Part shown: piece after piece, positions 12,014-23,200 of the stretch
How positions within the stretch are numbered: position 1 is the first letter of the stretch
Layout of the letters: every line of letters starts with the position of its first letter
Origin: Hermodice carunculata
Taxonomy: Eukaryota > Annelida > Polychaeta > Eunicida > Amphinomidae
Direction of reading: 5' to 3'
Assembly: GCA_964020975.1 (NCBI GenBank)
Contig: OZ026623.1
Coordinates: forward strand, 85,161,562-85,225,561
DNA length: 64,000 nt
Translations under genes and position numbers: made by a program
The notes under the pieces: generated by a model
The model's input: only the letters and a program-made list of their open reading frames with translations
What the model was told of the DNA's origin: nothing
Databases searched by the model: none

Positions 12014-12382
12014 TTGTTAGCACTACCACGGATCAGCGGAGGAACTATATTAACCCATGCACAAAGAGACGTATGTCGAAATGTCTGGCACTGCCGATCT
12101 ATAAATGACGGAAATAGTTTTCAAGTGAATCTAATCTCGGCCAAATCTGTGAACTCATTTTTAGAACAACACGAACTGGACTGCCAGACAATAGATTGTC
12201 CTGTGAGTATATTATTCATATATTTCATGGAGTATTTCCCGAAAGGATCAGTGCCACCAGGATTAACTGAGGTAAAAATAGCCATAATTTGGTGTAATTG
12301 TAAATGCCATGGGTTTGGGGAGGTCAAGGCTGCTGCATATGGACGAAGTTCCCTGGTTTATCAGCTCCAGGAAAAAAAATAA
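12014..12382 (+). CDS. Unrecognised 122-codon ORF in left-only block
   Basis: Open frame (SVNSFLEQHELDCQT, YFPKGSVPPGLTEVK, KCHGFGEVKAAAYG). A GTGAGT after GATTGTCCT could be a donor that would cut it short. There is no right-arm counterpart and no domain I recognise, so it may be chance or part of the inserted block. Confidence 0.2.
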   Translation: MLALPRISGGTILTHAQRDVCRNVWHCRSINDGNSFQVNLISAKSVNSFLEQHELDCQTIDCPVSILFIYFMEYFPKGSVPPGLTEVKIAIIWCNCKCHGFGEVKAAAYGRSSLVYQLQEKK

Positions 12383-12751
12383 TGGCAGAACAGTTATTCT
12401 GTCAGAGAAATAGATTTTTACAATGATTTGGTATCATCTTGTGATACCAAGAAGGACCTTTGTTTGATTAGTTTTGTGGCGAAAATAGGCCATGTCAATG
12501 ATGAAACCCAGTCAGCATGCAGCTCAGGTTGGGCCATCCAAGAGACATTCTAGCTGTCTTGTTCAAGATACTGGACATCGTTGCATGACGGCCTCATACA
12601 CCAGAGGGTTACCTTGTGTTCCTTGTGAAATAGCTATTTGTATGCAGTGCATGTGAAAGGAGTCTCTTGAGAGGCCGTCTGTAAAGCTCAGCATATATAG
12701 CGTTGCAGTATCTTATTCTACTCTCCTTTCTAAAATATTGCCGTTAGCCCC

Positions 12752-12820
12752 CCCCAACACACACACACAGACACACACACACAGACACACACACACAGAC
12801 AGACACACACACACACACAA
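12752..12820 (+). repeat. CA/CAGA microsatellite
   Basis: Runs of CACACA with interspersed CAGACA, ~69 bases, preceded by a C run. Left arm only. Confidence 0.9.
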
Positions 12821-13336
12821 TCATTCATTTTCTTTAGGTAATCTATATTTTCAATATATGAAGAAAAAAAGTCACCATTTTCTCGTTATTTGAGGTGATA
12901 GGCGATATATATTACAAAAAGGGGTCCCCTTCAGGGGTTTTGTGAGCCTACAAACCACACTATGTAACATAAAATCTTCAAATTTGGTAGAATAAAACTT
13001 TGATGTAATGTCTAGGAACGGTTTTCTTGTTTTTTCTTTAAAAGTAAAAGGAACTTTTTTTAATTTGTAAAGAGGCACTGTTTCAATTTACCACTTTGTG
13101 TAATTCAACATTGAAAAAAAAATACAAAATATAAAAATATCTACACATGCCAAATACCGTTCCCAGAAAAGAATGGATATTTTCAAGAGCTTTTAATTTC
13201 ATCAAAATCAGTTAATCTATTTACGAGCAATCTGTTGAAAACTTCTTAGAAGTCGGACGAAAATTAAAATTGTGACAAAGTGTAATTTAGGTCTAATTGG
13301 CTCTCTGGCAGCGGTAAACTGGCCATTGTGGAAAAT

Positions 13337-13663
13337 CTACTCACTCTCCCTGATTGATACTTGTCTTGTAAGAAGTACTCTTATAATCCTATAATTTTGA
13401 TGTGTTGTCATGAAAATATATCTTTTAAATCTATGTTTAAAAGGGAATCTTTGAAGTCTTTTCAGGAGAAGATCGCTAAGATGTGGTTTCGTAATAGCTA
13501 GTTTCAGTCGCTTATATAACAGAATAGGAGTGCTCTTTGTTCTCTCCCTAGCCCACCGTTCCATTGTTCTCTCCTTAGCCCACTGGCCCATTGTTCTCCC
13601 CAACCTATGAGCAGCTTTATCACTTCCCTTGCCTAGCAGACCCAAGTCTGAATGACAGCTCAT
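13337..13663 (-). CDS. Conserved basic ORF with internal repeat, left copy
   Basis: Minus-strand frame with a short internal duplication (RTMGQWAKERT, then RTMERWARERT) followed by a basic stretch (LYKRLKLAITKPHL, LLLKRLQRFPFK, RRFKRYIFMTTHQNY-like). The right arm at 57325-57618 keeps the same frame and duplication. No domain recognised. It lies inside the AKR intron on the opposite strand. Confidence 0.3.
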   Translation of the reverse strand: MSCHSDLGLLGKGSDKAAHRLGRTMGQWAKERTMERWARERTKSTPILLYKRLKLAITKPHLSDLLLKRLQRFPFKHRFKRYIFMTTHQNYRIIRVLLTRQVSIRESE

Positions 13664-13969
13664 TTACATTCTGTTGTAAATACAAAACCATGTGGGTGTT
13701 TGGCCCAAAACCATGATTTCTTAAGCTCCAAAATTCTCATCAAAATTGACATTTTTCAAATTCAACATTCGGCTATATTGTAGATTGGTACCTAATCTTT
13801 CCTATTCTGAAAAAAAAACCCAACTCATGCGTTTCTAAAATTTATGCTCCAAAATAGCTTTACAGACGGCCCTTTAATGAATAAAGATGGAAGAAAGACA
13901 AATAGGAGCAGTACATAAAGTAACTCATCAACCTATACTTCACCCAAGTTGGATTTTAACAGAGCCAAG

Positions 13970-14580
13970 CAACAAGTAGGACCTTTAAGCAATGGTAGTG
14001 AGATTAAAGTGGAAGGTGAAAATCAGACGTGCCAGAACTGGAATACAACGTGTGTAAGGAAGTACTGAAAGCAGAATTAAAAGATTAATTGAATACTGAA
14101 TGGACAGCGATGTTTGAGTCCTTTACAGCAGAGCATCTTGGAAACAGTTCAACAGACGGTATGGACCTCAATGGGCAACATGGAAGGTACATACCATAGA
14201 AAATGAGGAATACGCAAATATTGTATCAGGAGAAATGGAGTCAATGAAACACTACAAGAGAATTGTGTGGCACAGGTTACAAAACAGTGTAACAAAAAGC
14301 CAAAGATACAGATAGTTGATGAGGACATTGAGGTTGCTTATAGGATAAAAGTGAGGAATCCGATAGAGGGTCCACGGCAAATCATTGTAAGATTTGACAA
14401 AGAAACAGGAGGTCGGGAGTGATTAAGAGGTACCACACTTTGAACAGTACACCCATCACTATTAGGGATGACCTGAGTAAAGATATGTACTCAGTTTATG
14501 AGTGGTTGTGTGACGATCAAAAAGTAAACGACTGCTGGTCATTGGATCGCAAAATCTTTGCAAGAGGGCTGTTTTGACTT
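13970..14580 (+). mobile_element. LINE ORF1-type fragment, left copy
   Basis: Frames around 14300-14575 read IVDEDIEVAYRIKV, GPRQIIVRFDKE, then PITIRDDLSKDMYSVY and WSLDRKIFARG. This order resembles the RNA-binding domain of L1/Tx1-type ORF1 proteins. The preceding part is hydrophilic and coiled-coil-like. Several frame changes make it a relic. It is present in both arms. Confidence 0.5.
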
Positions 14581-14680
14581 AGTATCTGCACAATTTGGCA
14601 ATATACCACACACATGTTTTTGGCGCCCACCAACAGTTGATTCCAGCAAGAAAGAAAAAGAAGAAAAACCGGAAAGTGTG

Positions 14681-14712
14681 CGTGGGTGTGTGTGTGTGGG
14701 GGGGGGGGGGTC
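14681..14712 (+). repeat. GT run followed by G run, left
   Basis: GTGTGTGTGTGTGG and about a dozen G. The right-arm copy (56241-56278, C run then CACACA) is longer, showing length change since the duplication. Confidence 0.85.
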
Positions 14713-15079
14713 GGTCACAGTGCAGCAGCAAGCCCATTATGATGGCCTTCATGGCAATTACTTCTTCAGAAAGCTATGGTCCTGTGAAATTCATCAAAAC
14801 ATTATTAAAAACACTGCATTAAATAAACCCAATAACTTAAAAACACTGCATTAAATAAACCCAATAACTTAAAAACACTCATTTCTTTCAGTTTTAAATG
14901 GGTTCCTATTTGGGATTTCTTTTGTTCACACACATGTAGTATGTGAACCAAGAAAATGAAGATATCTTAAGGTGAAATTTTGACACAGGTAAATCGTTTT
15001 GTTCTCACTAAATCTCGATAGGTTGGTCATACTATAGATGTTAAACAATGCTTTAATCTGTTTCATTGTATTCTTTTAG

Positions 15080-15229
15080 CCATCAAGTGTGGAAACAAAG
15101 CAAGGGACGACCTATCGATGACATATATACAAGACACATATGCACATACCAATCCACGGGCGCTGGGATCAATGGCAGACACTGGGGGAGAAGCAATGGA
15201 GATTTTAGAAATGAGAAGTGGACGACATA
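15080..15229 (+). CDS. AKR-like gene, left arm, exon 3
   Basis: 150 bases between TTCTTTTAG and GTAAGT, phase 1 to phase 1, open. It differs from the right copy by five substitutions, all non-synonymous (for example TYIQDTY against TYIRDTY). The intron before it is 7.8 kb here against 2.6 kb in the right arm, because two large blocks lie in it. Confidence 0.6.
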
Positions 15230-15552
15230 GTAAGTATGCCATCAATTTATGCCAGAAGGTCCAATGTCCAAAAAATGTCCATTGTATCAATGGCAGAAAT
15301 CCCTTGATACAGCTCTATTAAACGCCCCAGGACCATGGCGATTCTGTCAATGCCTATCATGATCAAATAAATACAGCACTTGTTATGGCTTTTAACTGTA
15401 GCTTAACACGTCCCATGTATATTTTTAAAAACGGCACCTACAACTTGTAATGGCGGTTCCTTGCCTAAGGTAAGAATCTAACGTTTTTCGAGGTGAACCC
15501 TTTGGAATTGCTCATCTTCTGAAGGTTTTATTTGTGTGATAACCACAGATTA

Positions 15553-15812
<260 letters not shown>

Positions 15813-16652
15813 TATTCTTCTTTCTTCTCTTTTATGTTTACAATTTCAGTAGACTCATGTATATTTCACAAGAGGTAGAGAAGCGTTCCCTTTCCTGGAT
15901 CCAATGATACAACCTTTTGAAAAGTGTACAAAGTGCTGTGTCCCCTCCCTAATCAAAGCCTTTCCAGTCCGTATTACAGAAGGCTAGAAACTTTATCCAG
16001 TTACATAAAGATATATACCGTAACTAGAACCAGTACCTGGATGTATGCACCCTGCCAAACGTTTATGTATATAACAATATAAAGGCAAGCAGCTGCCATC
16101 ACAAAAACAGCATGTCCAGGAATTTTAGGCTGCTTGAAGGTTTCCTGCTGATGACCCATTTCTAAACTGATTTGGCTAGTACAGGCTAGAATGTTCCAAA
16201 TTTTGAATCGAACGTGATAATAGGTTTATTAATTAATAGGTTTAGACACAGACAGTGACTGGACCAGTGATAGGGCGTGGAGATATTGGATTGTGATATT
16301 TAGGGGTTGCGAACTACACAGAAGATGTGGCACTGTTGCTCCTGTTTTTATGATAAGTATGATAGGGGTAATTCGGTGGCCCCAATAAAAGCAGACGCTA
16401 ATCCTTAATTGGGGTCATTCAGCATATATTTTGCATTCAAATTGTATGTAGTATTATTTGTTTTCTGTAACAACATTTTTGTGTATTGTTTATATCCTTT
16501 AACCTGTGTTCTTACTGTGACTCTGACCCTGTCAGCTTAGGTCGAGGAAAAATGAGGTAAAACCGAACACAAGTATTGATACCAACCTTATACCTCCTAT
16601 GCACTGTACATGCACAGAATTCGGTCAGACCGAGCAACACATTTTGATATAG

Positions 16653-16798
16653 CGAATCTGGCATTGCCAAGCCAGGGTGGATAACGTTTGGGGCACAAGT
16701 TGTTGGATTTTGTGGTTTTTGAAAGGCTTGCCGAGAGAAAACCACAAAACCAAGAAGTGTTCAAAACGTTATCCACAACGGTTTGGGAATGCTAGATT
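16653..16798. repeat. ~65-bp-armed foldback element, left
   Basis: AATCTGGCATTGCC...GTGGATAACGTTT...TTTTGTGGTTTTT is mirrored after a ~15-base loop by ...AACCACAAAACC...AACGTTATCCACAAC...GAATGCTAGATT. Arms are ~80% alike. The same structure is at 54468-54614 in the right arm. It resembles a short inverted-repeat transposon relic. A second small dyad (GTTATCCACAACGTTGTTGTGGAT) lies at 17171-17196. Confidence 0.7.
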
Positions 16799-17829
16799 TT
16801 GTTTTTCACATACCTTAATCTGACAGGAATTGCAAAAACATATTGCTGATTGACTCACTTTTCTGTGGGCCACTCCATGCATAAATGCAGAGCTGTAACT
16901 GCGCATTTCAGTGAAACATAGTTACATGGTTTTATGGTGAATTTGAATATAAAGAGTAAAAAAGACTAACATTAAATCAATTTATTTGCAATAACAAATA
17001 ATAATGAAGAATATTTCATATTTTATGCGTAACAGATCATTATCACTTCGGGACCGTCGATGTTCATGAGGCTGACTGAAAACAGCTGATCATTATGAAT
17101 ATACAAAAGAAAGTAGTCCTCACCACTTTTTAAAATAGACCGATCAGAAATGTCTTGCAACAATCGGTAAAGTTATCCACAACGTTGTTGTGGATGGAAA
17201 CAGTAATTGCACAGGAACACCCCCGAGGTATGTGACAAAATGAAATACACACTGCTTGATTTGACTGTAGTCCTAGACAGTGTGTAATAACCTGTATCAC
17301 TGTTCAACAGCTCACAACAAAGTCACCAGTTTTGGATAAGAGACAAGGTATCAGCTCTGCCATTGTAAAAATACATGGAAATTTTGCCATAAAAATTTTC
17401 TAATACATTGATCACCAGCCCTTCCTACAGATCAGGGTTCAAACAGAATATGACACTAATAGCCGACAAACACAGTTCGTATAGATCATTGCACCTTAAT
17501 ATATCCACTTAAACCCTGTATCATGGCAGGTTTAAAATTATTAGCTGAGGCCATTGCTTTAATTGCTTGAATACAATTAATGGCCTTGTAAGATTCATTA
17601 GTATATTATCTGATTTCCTAACAGGACATTGTTACTTGAGTATTTGTGATAATTTCATATTACAATTTTCATTTTGAATGCAGGTGTATACTGATAGCAA
17701 CTTGCATTTCTTTTTAGTTTTTATGCACATGGCCACCTTTACTCTAAACCAAATTTTCTGTCTCTGTTATAGTTACTTACAGCTTAATCGTAATCTTGTT
17801 TTCAAGATATATTTGAATCTTTATTGCAG

Positions 17830-17911
17830 TTCCTGGTCTTGGATACAGTCCAAGTGAATGTGGAAACAAATCAATAGCGAACATCAGACTGGCCCTCCAT
17901 ACCGGCTATAG
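17830..17911 (+). CDS. AKR-like gene, left arm, exon 4
   Basis: 82 bases, same splice sites and phases as the right copy. It encodes PGLGYSPSECGNKS and ALHTGY. Two bases differ from the right arm, changing one residue (Ala for Thr). Confidence 0.7.
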
Positions 17912-18029
17912 GTAGCTACTACCAGTTAATGTTTCTGAGACAATCATTTTTTTTACCGTGCTTTAACGCAGTTTGTACTATATTCAACTTCTTTTTGGCC
18001 GCCCATGTTTACACCTTCTATCAAAAAGA

Positions 18030-18103
18030 AAAACAAAAACCAAAAAAAAAAAAAACCAAAAAAAAAAAAAAAAACAAAAACAAAAAAAAAAAAAAAAAAA
18101 ACA
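18030..18103 (+). repeat. A-rich low-complexity tract
   Basis: A runs broken by single C, about 74 bases, much shorter in the right arm (53215-53240). Lysine-rich frames here are artefacts. Confidence 0.85.
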
Positions 18104-18789
18104 AATGGCGTTTGCTGAGCCGTAATACTCCAACTTACAACCATGTCATGATGCCATCTGATCATAGGATTGAACGTCACGAATTTGGAGTATACGATAA
18201 AGGGAGGTCAGTTCCCTATGCCATAATGAGCGTTAGCTCAATGTGGCAAATATGCAGGGAACTATTGATCCTAAAGACAATAAACCCTAAATGTGCCACG
18301 TTCTATGCTTATATTTACATTGATGCAAATTAAGTACTTTCGAAAATAGCATATTTATTACCTAAAAAGTACTTTTTACCCAAATTCAAGGTTGTCTTCT
18401 TGCGGGGATTTTCAAGCCAGGGGAACGATCATAAATCACCTTGGACATGAAGCAGCAAGATGTCGAAATAAATGCAACAAATTATTCTAAAATGAAAGAA
18501 CTATATTACTAGTTTCTGTCAAATGTGCCCCCTTCCCTGCCCAAAAGTGACAGAGTGCATCAATTGAACACACTGAAGTACCGAATAAGAAATTCAATGT
18601 GTTATACATTTTGTCCTACAAAGTAATTTACCTAAAATGAAACCAGGGCAGAAGTCTATGCAGTACAGCTGAGAGATACGGCATGACATGACAAGTTTTA
18701 TAGGGAGAGAACAAAGTCGTATTACCATGCAGAGCAATTAGGCTAACTTTTAATTTGGGCATAAAACATGAGCCGTAAAGAGAGAGAGA

Positions 18790-18860
<71 letters not shown>
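18790..18860 (+). repeat. TA microsatellite
   Basis: About 35 TA units after a GA run. The mirror site near 52588 retains only a few TA units. Confidence 0.9.
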
Positions 18861-18863
<3 letters not shown>

Positions 18864-19337
18864 TAAAAAGAAGAAAACGAAAAGAAAAGAAAAACCGAAA
18901 AGAAAAGCAAAACAGAAAAGAAAAGAAAAAAGAAAAGAGAAGTCAGAAATGCACCACAACACCCTGGATTTAAAAATTGTATATTCAAGAATTTTGATTT
19001 TGAGGACAAGACACTTATATATGTATATATATATATATATATATTCACCCCCATGTGACACTTTATATGCACTGTTAAACGAAAATATTGCATTTTACAA
19101 TTGCTTAAGCTAGAACAAAGACTGGAGCATTTTCTTCGATGTCATGATGCAACATTGTAAACTTCTCATTTGGTCTCTTGTAACAGATCTATAGCTTCAG
19201 ACAGCTTATATATGTTATTTCATAATAGCATGCATCGGGTTTTCCAGCTTTCCAAGTCCTTTCTAATTATATAATCTTATATGAATACATGCTGTTGTTT
19301 TTGTGACAATGCAAATATAAAATTAATATTGTTACAG

Positions 19338-20157
19338 ATTCCTGGAAACAGACATCGATGACTTACAAGTGTCTTTGGGCAAAACAATAAAAGAACTTGG
19401 GAACATAAAACGCAGTGATATATTCCATCTTGTTAAAATCCATCCCCGTTATCTTGGTTATCAGGCAACTAAGAATGCTCTAAGTGTGGCTCTGAGGAAC
19501 CTGAATACGGAGTACATTGATCTGGTGTTGCTGCAGGCACCTGAGTGTGACGGCGACTGGTTCATATGTGACAACCTGCAGTTGGAGGGCTCATGGAAAG
19601 ACAGCTGGAGAGCCCTGGAGGAGGCGGTTGACCAGGGCAAGGTGCATGATCTGGGTGCTGGCCATTTTAACATTTCTTTACTTGATCAAATGCTTCAAGA
19701 CAGCAAGGTTCCTCCTGTTGTCGTCCAACAGCGATTTGACCCTACCTTTCTTAATGAGGATGTGCGCATGTTCTGTCGGCAGCATAACATCATCTTCATG
19801 GGTCACAGTATCACTGGCGAGCGTATCATGAAGGATTATGACCTGGCAGTGAACCCACTTCGGCACAGCAAGATGATGCTGTTCTTGACTTTTAAGTACC
19901 GGGCCTGTCCCACGGCTGTGGTGCTTCACTGGGCATGGTTCAGTAATAATGTTCTTCCCACCTTTAAAACGTGCGATCCAAAGGAAATCCAATTCAACTG
20001 GTATGCTCCATGGGTCGACACAGACGACGATCGAGAAACCATAAACAGCGTGTACTATATCAAGGACTTGAAGCACATGGACATTGTGCAGGACCATGAA
20101 TACTACCGAAAGCATGGATACAGTCATTTTCTGCACAGGCATGATGCATTTTTATAA
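19338..20157 (+). CDS. AKR-like gene, left arm, terminal exon
   Basis: 820 bases from acceptor GTTACAG to stop TAA at 20155. Fully open, with 13 base differences from the right copy by hand count: 8 change a residue and 5 are silent. It has the same AKR landmarks and the same loss of catalytic Asp, Tyr and His. Because exons 1-2 of this copy are broken, it may be a pseudogene kept by recency or gene conversion, or it may start from an internal Met such as the one in MSLGKTIKEL. Confidence 0.75.
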
Positions 20158-20159
20158 TC

Positions 20160-20335
20160 ACACATCTGGAATCAAATTCAACTGGTTTTTTACAGGCGTC
20201 AACACAGACGACGATCAACACACCATAAACAACGTGTATTATATCAAGGACCTGCAGCACATGGGCATTATGCATGGCCACGAATACTAACAAGAGCATG
20301 GTCATGGCCACTGCATCTACAGGCATGAATGGTGC
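20160..20335 (+). pseudogene. Tandem duplicate of the AKR C-terminal segment, left
   Basis: Directly after the stop, the DNA repeats the end of the terminal exon: IKFNWFFTGVNTDDD, NNVYYIKDLQHMGI, HGHEY, then a stop. It matches IQFNWYAPWVDTDDD and SVYYIKDLKHMDI about 175 bases upstream. A CTGGTTTTTTACAG tract inside it looks like an acceptor, but splicing to the GT in the first copy would not keep the frame. Confidence 0.75.
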
Positions 20336-20649
20336 ATATAATTGTATGTGCTGATGTTGTCTTCCTCTAAACGTCTTTTTGTTTTCTTTCTACTCCTTAA
20401 CCACGATTTAATAAAAAACCATAAGATAAGAGGGCACAACTGCAAATTTGACATAAATTGAAGTGTTTAATTTTAGCTCCATACACAAATGGAAAATGTA
20501 CCCCTGATCTTCACTACTTCAAGAATAAACAAGATTCGGACGGAGTGCAGAAATAAATACATATTATACAACCGTGGTAAAGGACGTATTTACAGGTTAA
20601 AACAGTTCACTACTGTGAAGCAGTATAGACCTATACAGGCTTTCCATTT

Positions 20650-21800
20650 TACCCCAACTGACCTCTTGGAACCTGATAGGTAACTTCCTTGGTGGGTCTC
20701 TACCAAGCTTGTTCAAAAGGTCGGTCCAGGAATTTGCAGATTGTTCTAATAGTTTTTATTCTTGGTAAAGAAATCTTCTCCAAAACTGCACGACTAATTG
20801 CTGTTAAACTGCACAGAGACATTTCTGGTTTGCCCTAGTTCTTTATTTGTTCACAGGTGTTGCTGCAGGTTTATTTGTTTGTTTGTTTTGTTTTGATATT
20901 TTTAAGTGGGATGGGTTTTTCTTTCATATATTAGAATTCTGAAAAATTATCTTTTAGGCTGTGCTAAAATTTGGTGGAAAATTACCTGGTTGGAAGGTCT
21001 AAGAAAAGAACTCACAAGATGGTGTCACTCTGGATCCCTGATTTTCATTTTTTTTTCGGTACTGTCACTTTTTAGTTTATACATACATTTGTGTTGATGA
21101 TAATGTACGTCAATGGCCGTTTCAATTGGCTTCACGTTTTCTACCTACTCTCCAATGCTGTCAACCGGACTCCTGCAAGCTTAGTGGTGATGTGCCAGGG
21201 ATGAGTATCTCCTGAGTTTATTCAAGTGTCACATGTCAGTGGCTATTTAATATATTTAATGACCTGTTGTTCATTTTTTCGCAAATTCTCAAAATGTCTT
21301 CTCCAAAACCACTTGATTAATTGTTGTGAAATTGAACCGGGACACTTTAGGAGACCCTTAGACCATAGTTTGCCCAAAAGGTAGCGCTGCAAATTTGTTG
21401 ATTTCGACAACTTCTATGGAAGCACTGGGTCCTCTTCAGACATGGTACCAAATATAGCTTGACTCGATATCCACTAAGGTTGTTTCCTGGGTTGTATTAC
21501 TGCATTTGCTGACTTTTTATGAAATTTTGAAATTACGTATAGGTTGGTGACAGTACATGTTTGTGCATAGTTACCTCAGAGATACAAGTGTACTTCCACT
21601 AATGTGTACTTTTGTCTAAAACTATTAACCCTATTCACTTCAAACTTGGTGGGGGTATACCTTGGGAGGATCTAGATACCAAATTTGTTCTACGGGTCAG
21701 GATCCAGGGTTTTTTATTTTGTTTTGTTGTTGTTGTCATTTTCAATAGATTTCTGTAACATGACCTTGAACTTTGATGGCGGTCATTGCATAAGTTTATA
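20650..21800 (+). repeat. Degenerate repeat family (CTTCTCCAAAAC units), left
   Basis: Successive paragraphs share CTTCTCCAAAACTGC or a close variant, then ATTGCTGTTAAATTG-like text, then phrases such as ACTTCAAACTTGGTGG and GACCTTGAACTTTGA. Similar units occur at 7660, 8400, 8540, 9300, 9765 and 9930. It is an old, diverged dispersed repeat without coding capacity that I can see. Mirrored at 49600-50720. Confidence 0.55.
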
Positions 21801-22010
21801 TAGGCAACACTGTCTCATGTATGGATAGTGGTGCTCCCTGCAAAGTTACAATTGAACATGTGTAGTAACATATCTGTGGGGTTTCTTCAGGTGGTGTTGT
21901 TTTTTACCTTCAGTGATCATAAAAGTCAGATTGAGGCCGGTGGGAGCAAAAATTAACTTTTTTTTTTAAACACAAAATCTACCACATGATTTAATTCACA
22001 CTTTGTAGGA

Positions 22011-22208
22011 ATGAACTTAAGGCAGGCCTGTATAAAATGTGTTAAAGAGATGGACTACCTTAACTGCATTTCGAAGATCAAAAGCAAGGTTGCATTTCGC
22101 TCATCCCAAACTATTGCCAAGATTAAGCTGAAAGGTGATATAAGTGTTCCCGATCAGGGAGCCAAGCACGCTGTTTATACAATTTTGCTGTATACTTCTA
22201 GCTTTTAA
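22011..22208 (+). CDS. Conserved 65-residue ORF, possible terminal exon, left
   Basis: Opens just after an acceptor-like ACACTTTGTAG. Reads MNLRQACIKCVKEMDYLN, SKVAFRSSQT, VPDQGAKHAVYT, ending SSF-stop. The right copy is open to the same stop with about eight or nine residue changes, a rate like that of the surrounding non-coding DNA, so there is no sign of constraint. Family unknown. Confidence 0.25.
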   Translation: MNLRQACIKCVKEMDYLNCISKIKSKVAFRSSQTIAKIKLKGDISVPDQGAKHAVYTILLYTSSF

Positions 22209-22869
22209 CAAAATGTTCTTTATGGGTACTTAACAATGAACTTTATGAACCTTTTTCTATTGACTACTAGGTAAGTCAGTTGACATAGTTATACTAATTT
22301 ACATTTTTTTCTCTTGATATACCACTGGCTACAGCTTAAGCCCTGCTTTTGGTCAGGAAATTAGGGCTGAGCCCGGGTCTAAGAGCGTCTATTTTGAAAA
22401 GGGATAAACTGCACAGCTACAGAGGGAAGCATTAAATTTTAATAGTCTGCTGATCAGAAACTTTCTCAAAGTTCTGTAAACTCTCCAAGCTGATGCACGA
22501 AATACCCTGCAATGTATGACTGCACGAAATGCCTTGCAATGTATGACTTCTCCTGAAGATACACATACTGGAATAGAGGCTTCTCAGTATATATGCTATC
22601 CCTTTCATAATTTACATATAGTTCAATGCATGTAAATGAGTATACCATGCAGTGTTAAGTCCTGCAGCCAGTCGGTGCTACCGAATAAGTCTGTAGTCAT
22701 ACACAGTCAACAATATAACAAGACTGAATGGTGGTATGGCAAAAGTCCCCCATAATATTATCATTTATGTTACCATACACTATGTACTTGCACCAAAACA
22801 TATTCTTTGTGCCCAGAAAGGGAGTCTGAATATAGGTCAACTCCACGACTATGTTCCTGTACTGGCTGG

Positions 22870-23200
22870 GATAGCTTTCGTACTAGTGGCTGCTGAGCGG
22901 CTATATTGCTGCTATATAGCTGCTTTACAGTAGCTCTATTATTTATAAATCTCATCCTAACACATGACGGACGGTGCTTACAGTAACTGGATATCGACTA
23001 TATTGCTGCTTTAAACCACTATGCAGCTGCTCCAATACTTGTTAATCTGGTGTATCTCCTCTATGTGGCTTCGTGCAAAGTAGCTACCCAGCAGCTACCA
23101 GCTGGATGTATAGCCACTCTATATTTACATACGAAAGAGGTATTTAGTGATTAAATATCCGATATACAGCAGCTGTATAGCATACAGCAGCTCCTTTTTT
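22870..23200. repeat. Block dense in TATAGCAGC / AGCTGCT words, left
   Basis: Words such as GGCTATATTGCTGC, TATAGCTGCT, CAGCAGCTACCAGCTGG and ATACAGCAGCTGTATAG recur on both strands over 330 bases without a fixed period. Mirrored at 48235-48540. It may be a decayed tandem or foldback repeat. Confidence 0.45.

Larger units (their letters stand above)
10888..13147. repeat. 2.26-kb block present only in the left arm
   Basis: In the right arm CAGAAACTCAC runs directly into ATGCCAAATACCG (57800-57830). Here 2.26 kb separates the two, with CAC at both junctions, as expected if the right arm lost the block through short homology. It contains two unrecognised ORFs and a CA-rich microsatellite. Confidence 0.75.

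Noticed and set aside
14558-14854. 98-codon ORF across the GT/G run
   Set aside because: The run length differs between arms and the frame changes with it; the upstream part is better explained as a LINE ORF1 relic.
16737-17196. Perfect TTATCCACA words that match bacterial DnaA boxes
   Set aside because: The window is animal DNA with introns and LINEs; the words sit in foldback elements and there is no bacterial origin context.
18743-19093. Tyr-Ile repeat and Phe-rich ORFs
   Set aside because: Translations of the TA microsatellite and a purine-rich tract. The same applies to ORFs at 15550-15741, 17929-18333 and 35071-35331.
19678-20142. 154-codon ORF antisense to the AKR exon (and its mirror at 51343-51807)
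   Set aside because: Explained by the strongly coding opposite strand; no domain and no independent support.
19999-20196. Alternative splicing from the GT after FNW to the acceptor in the duplicated C-terminal unit
   Set aside because: The join does not keep the reading frame of the second unit.
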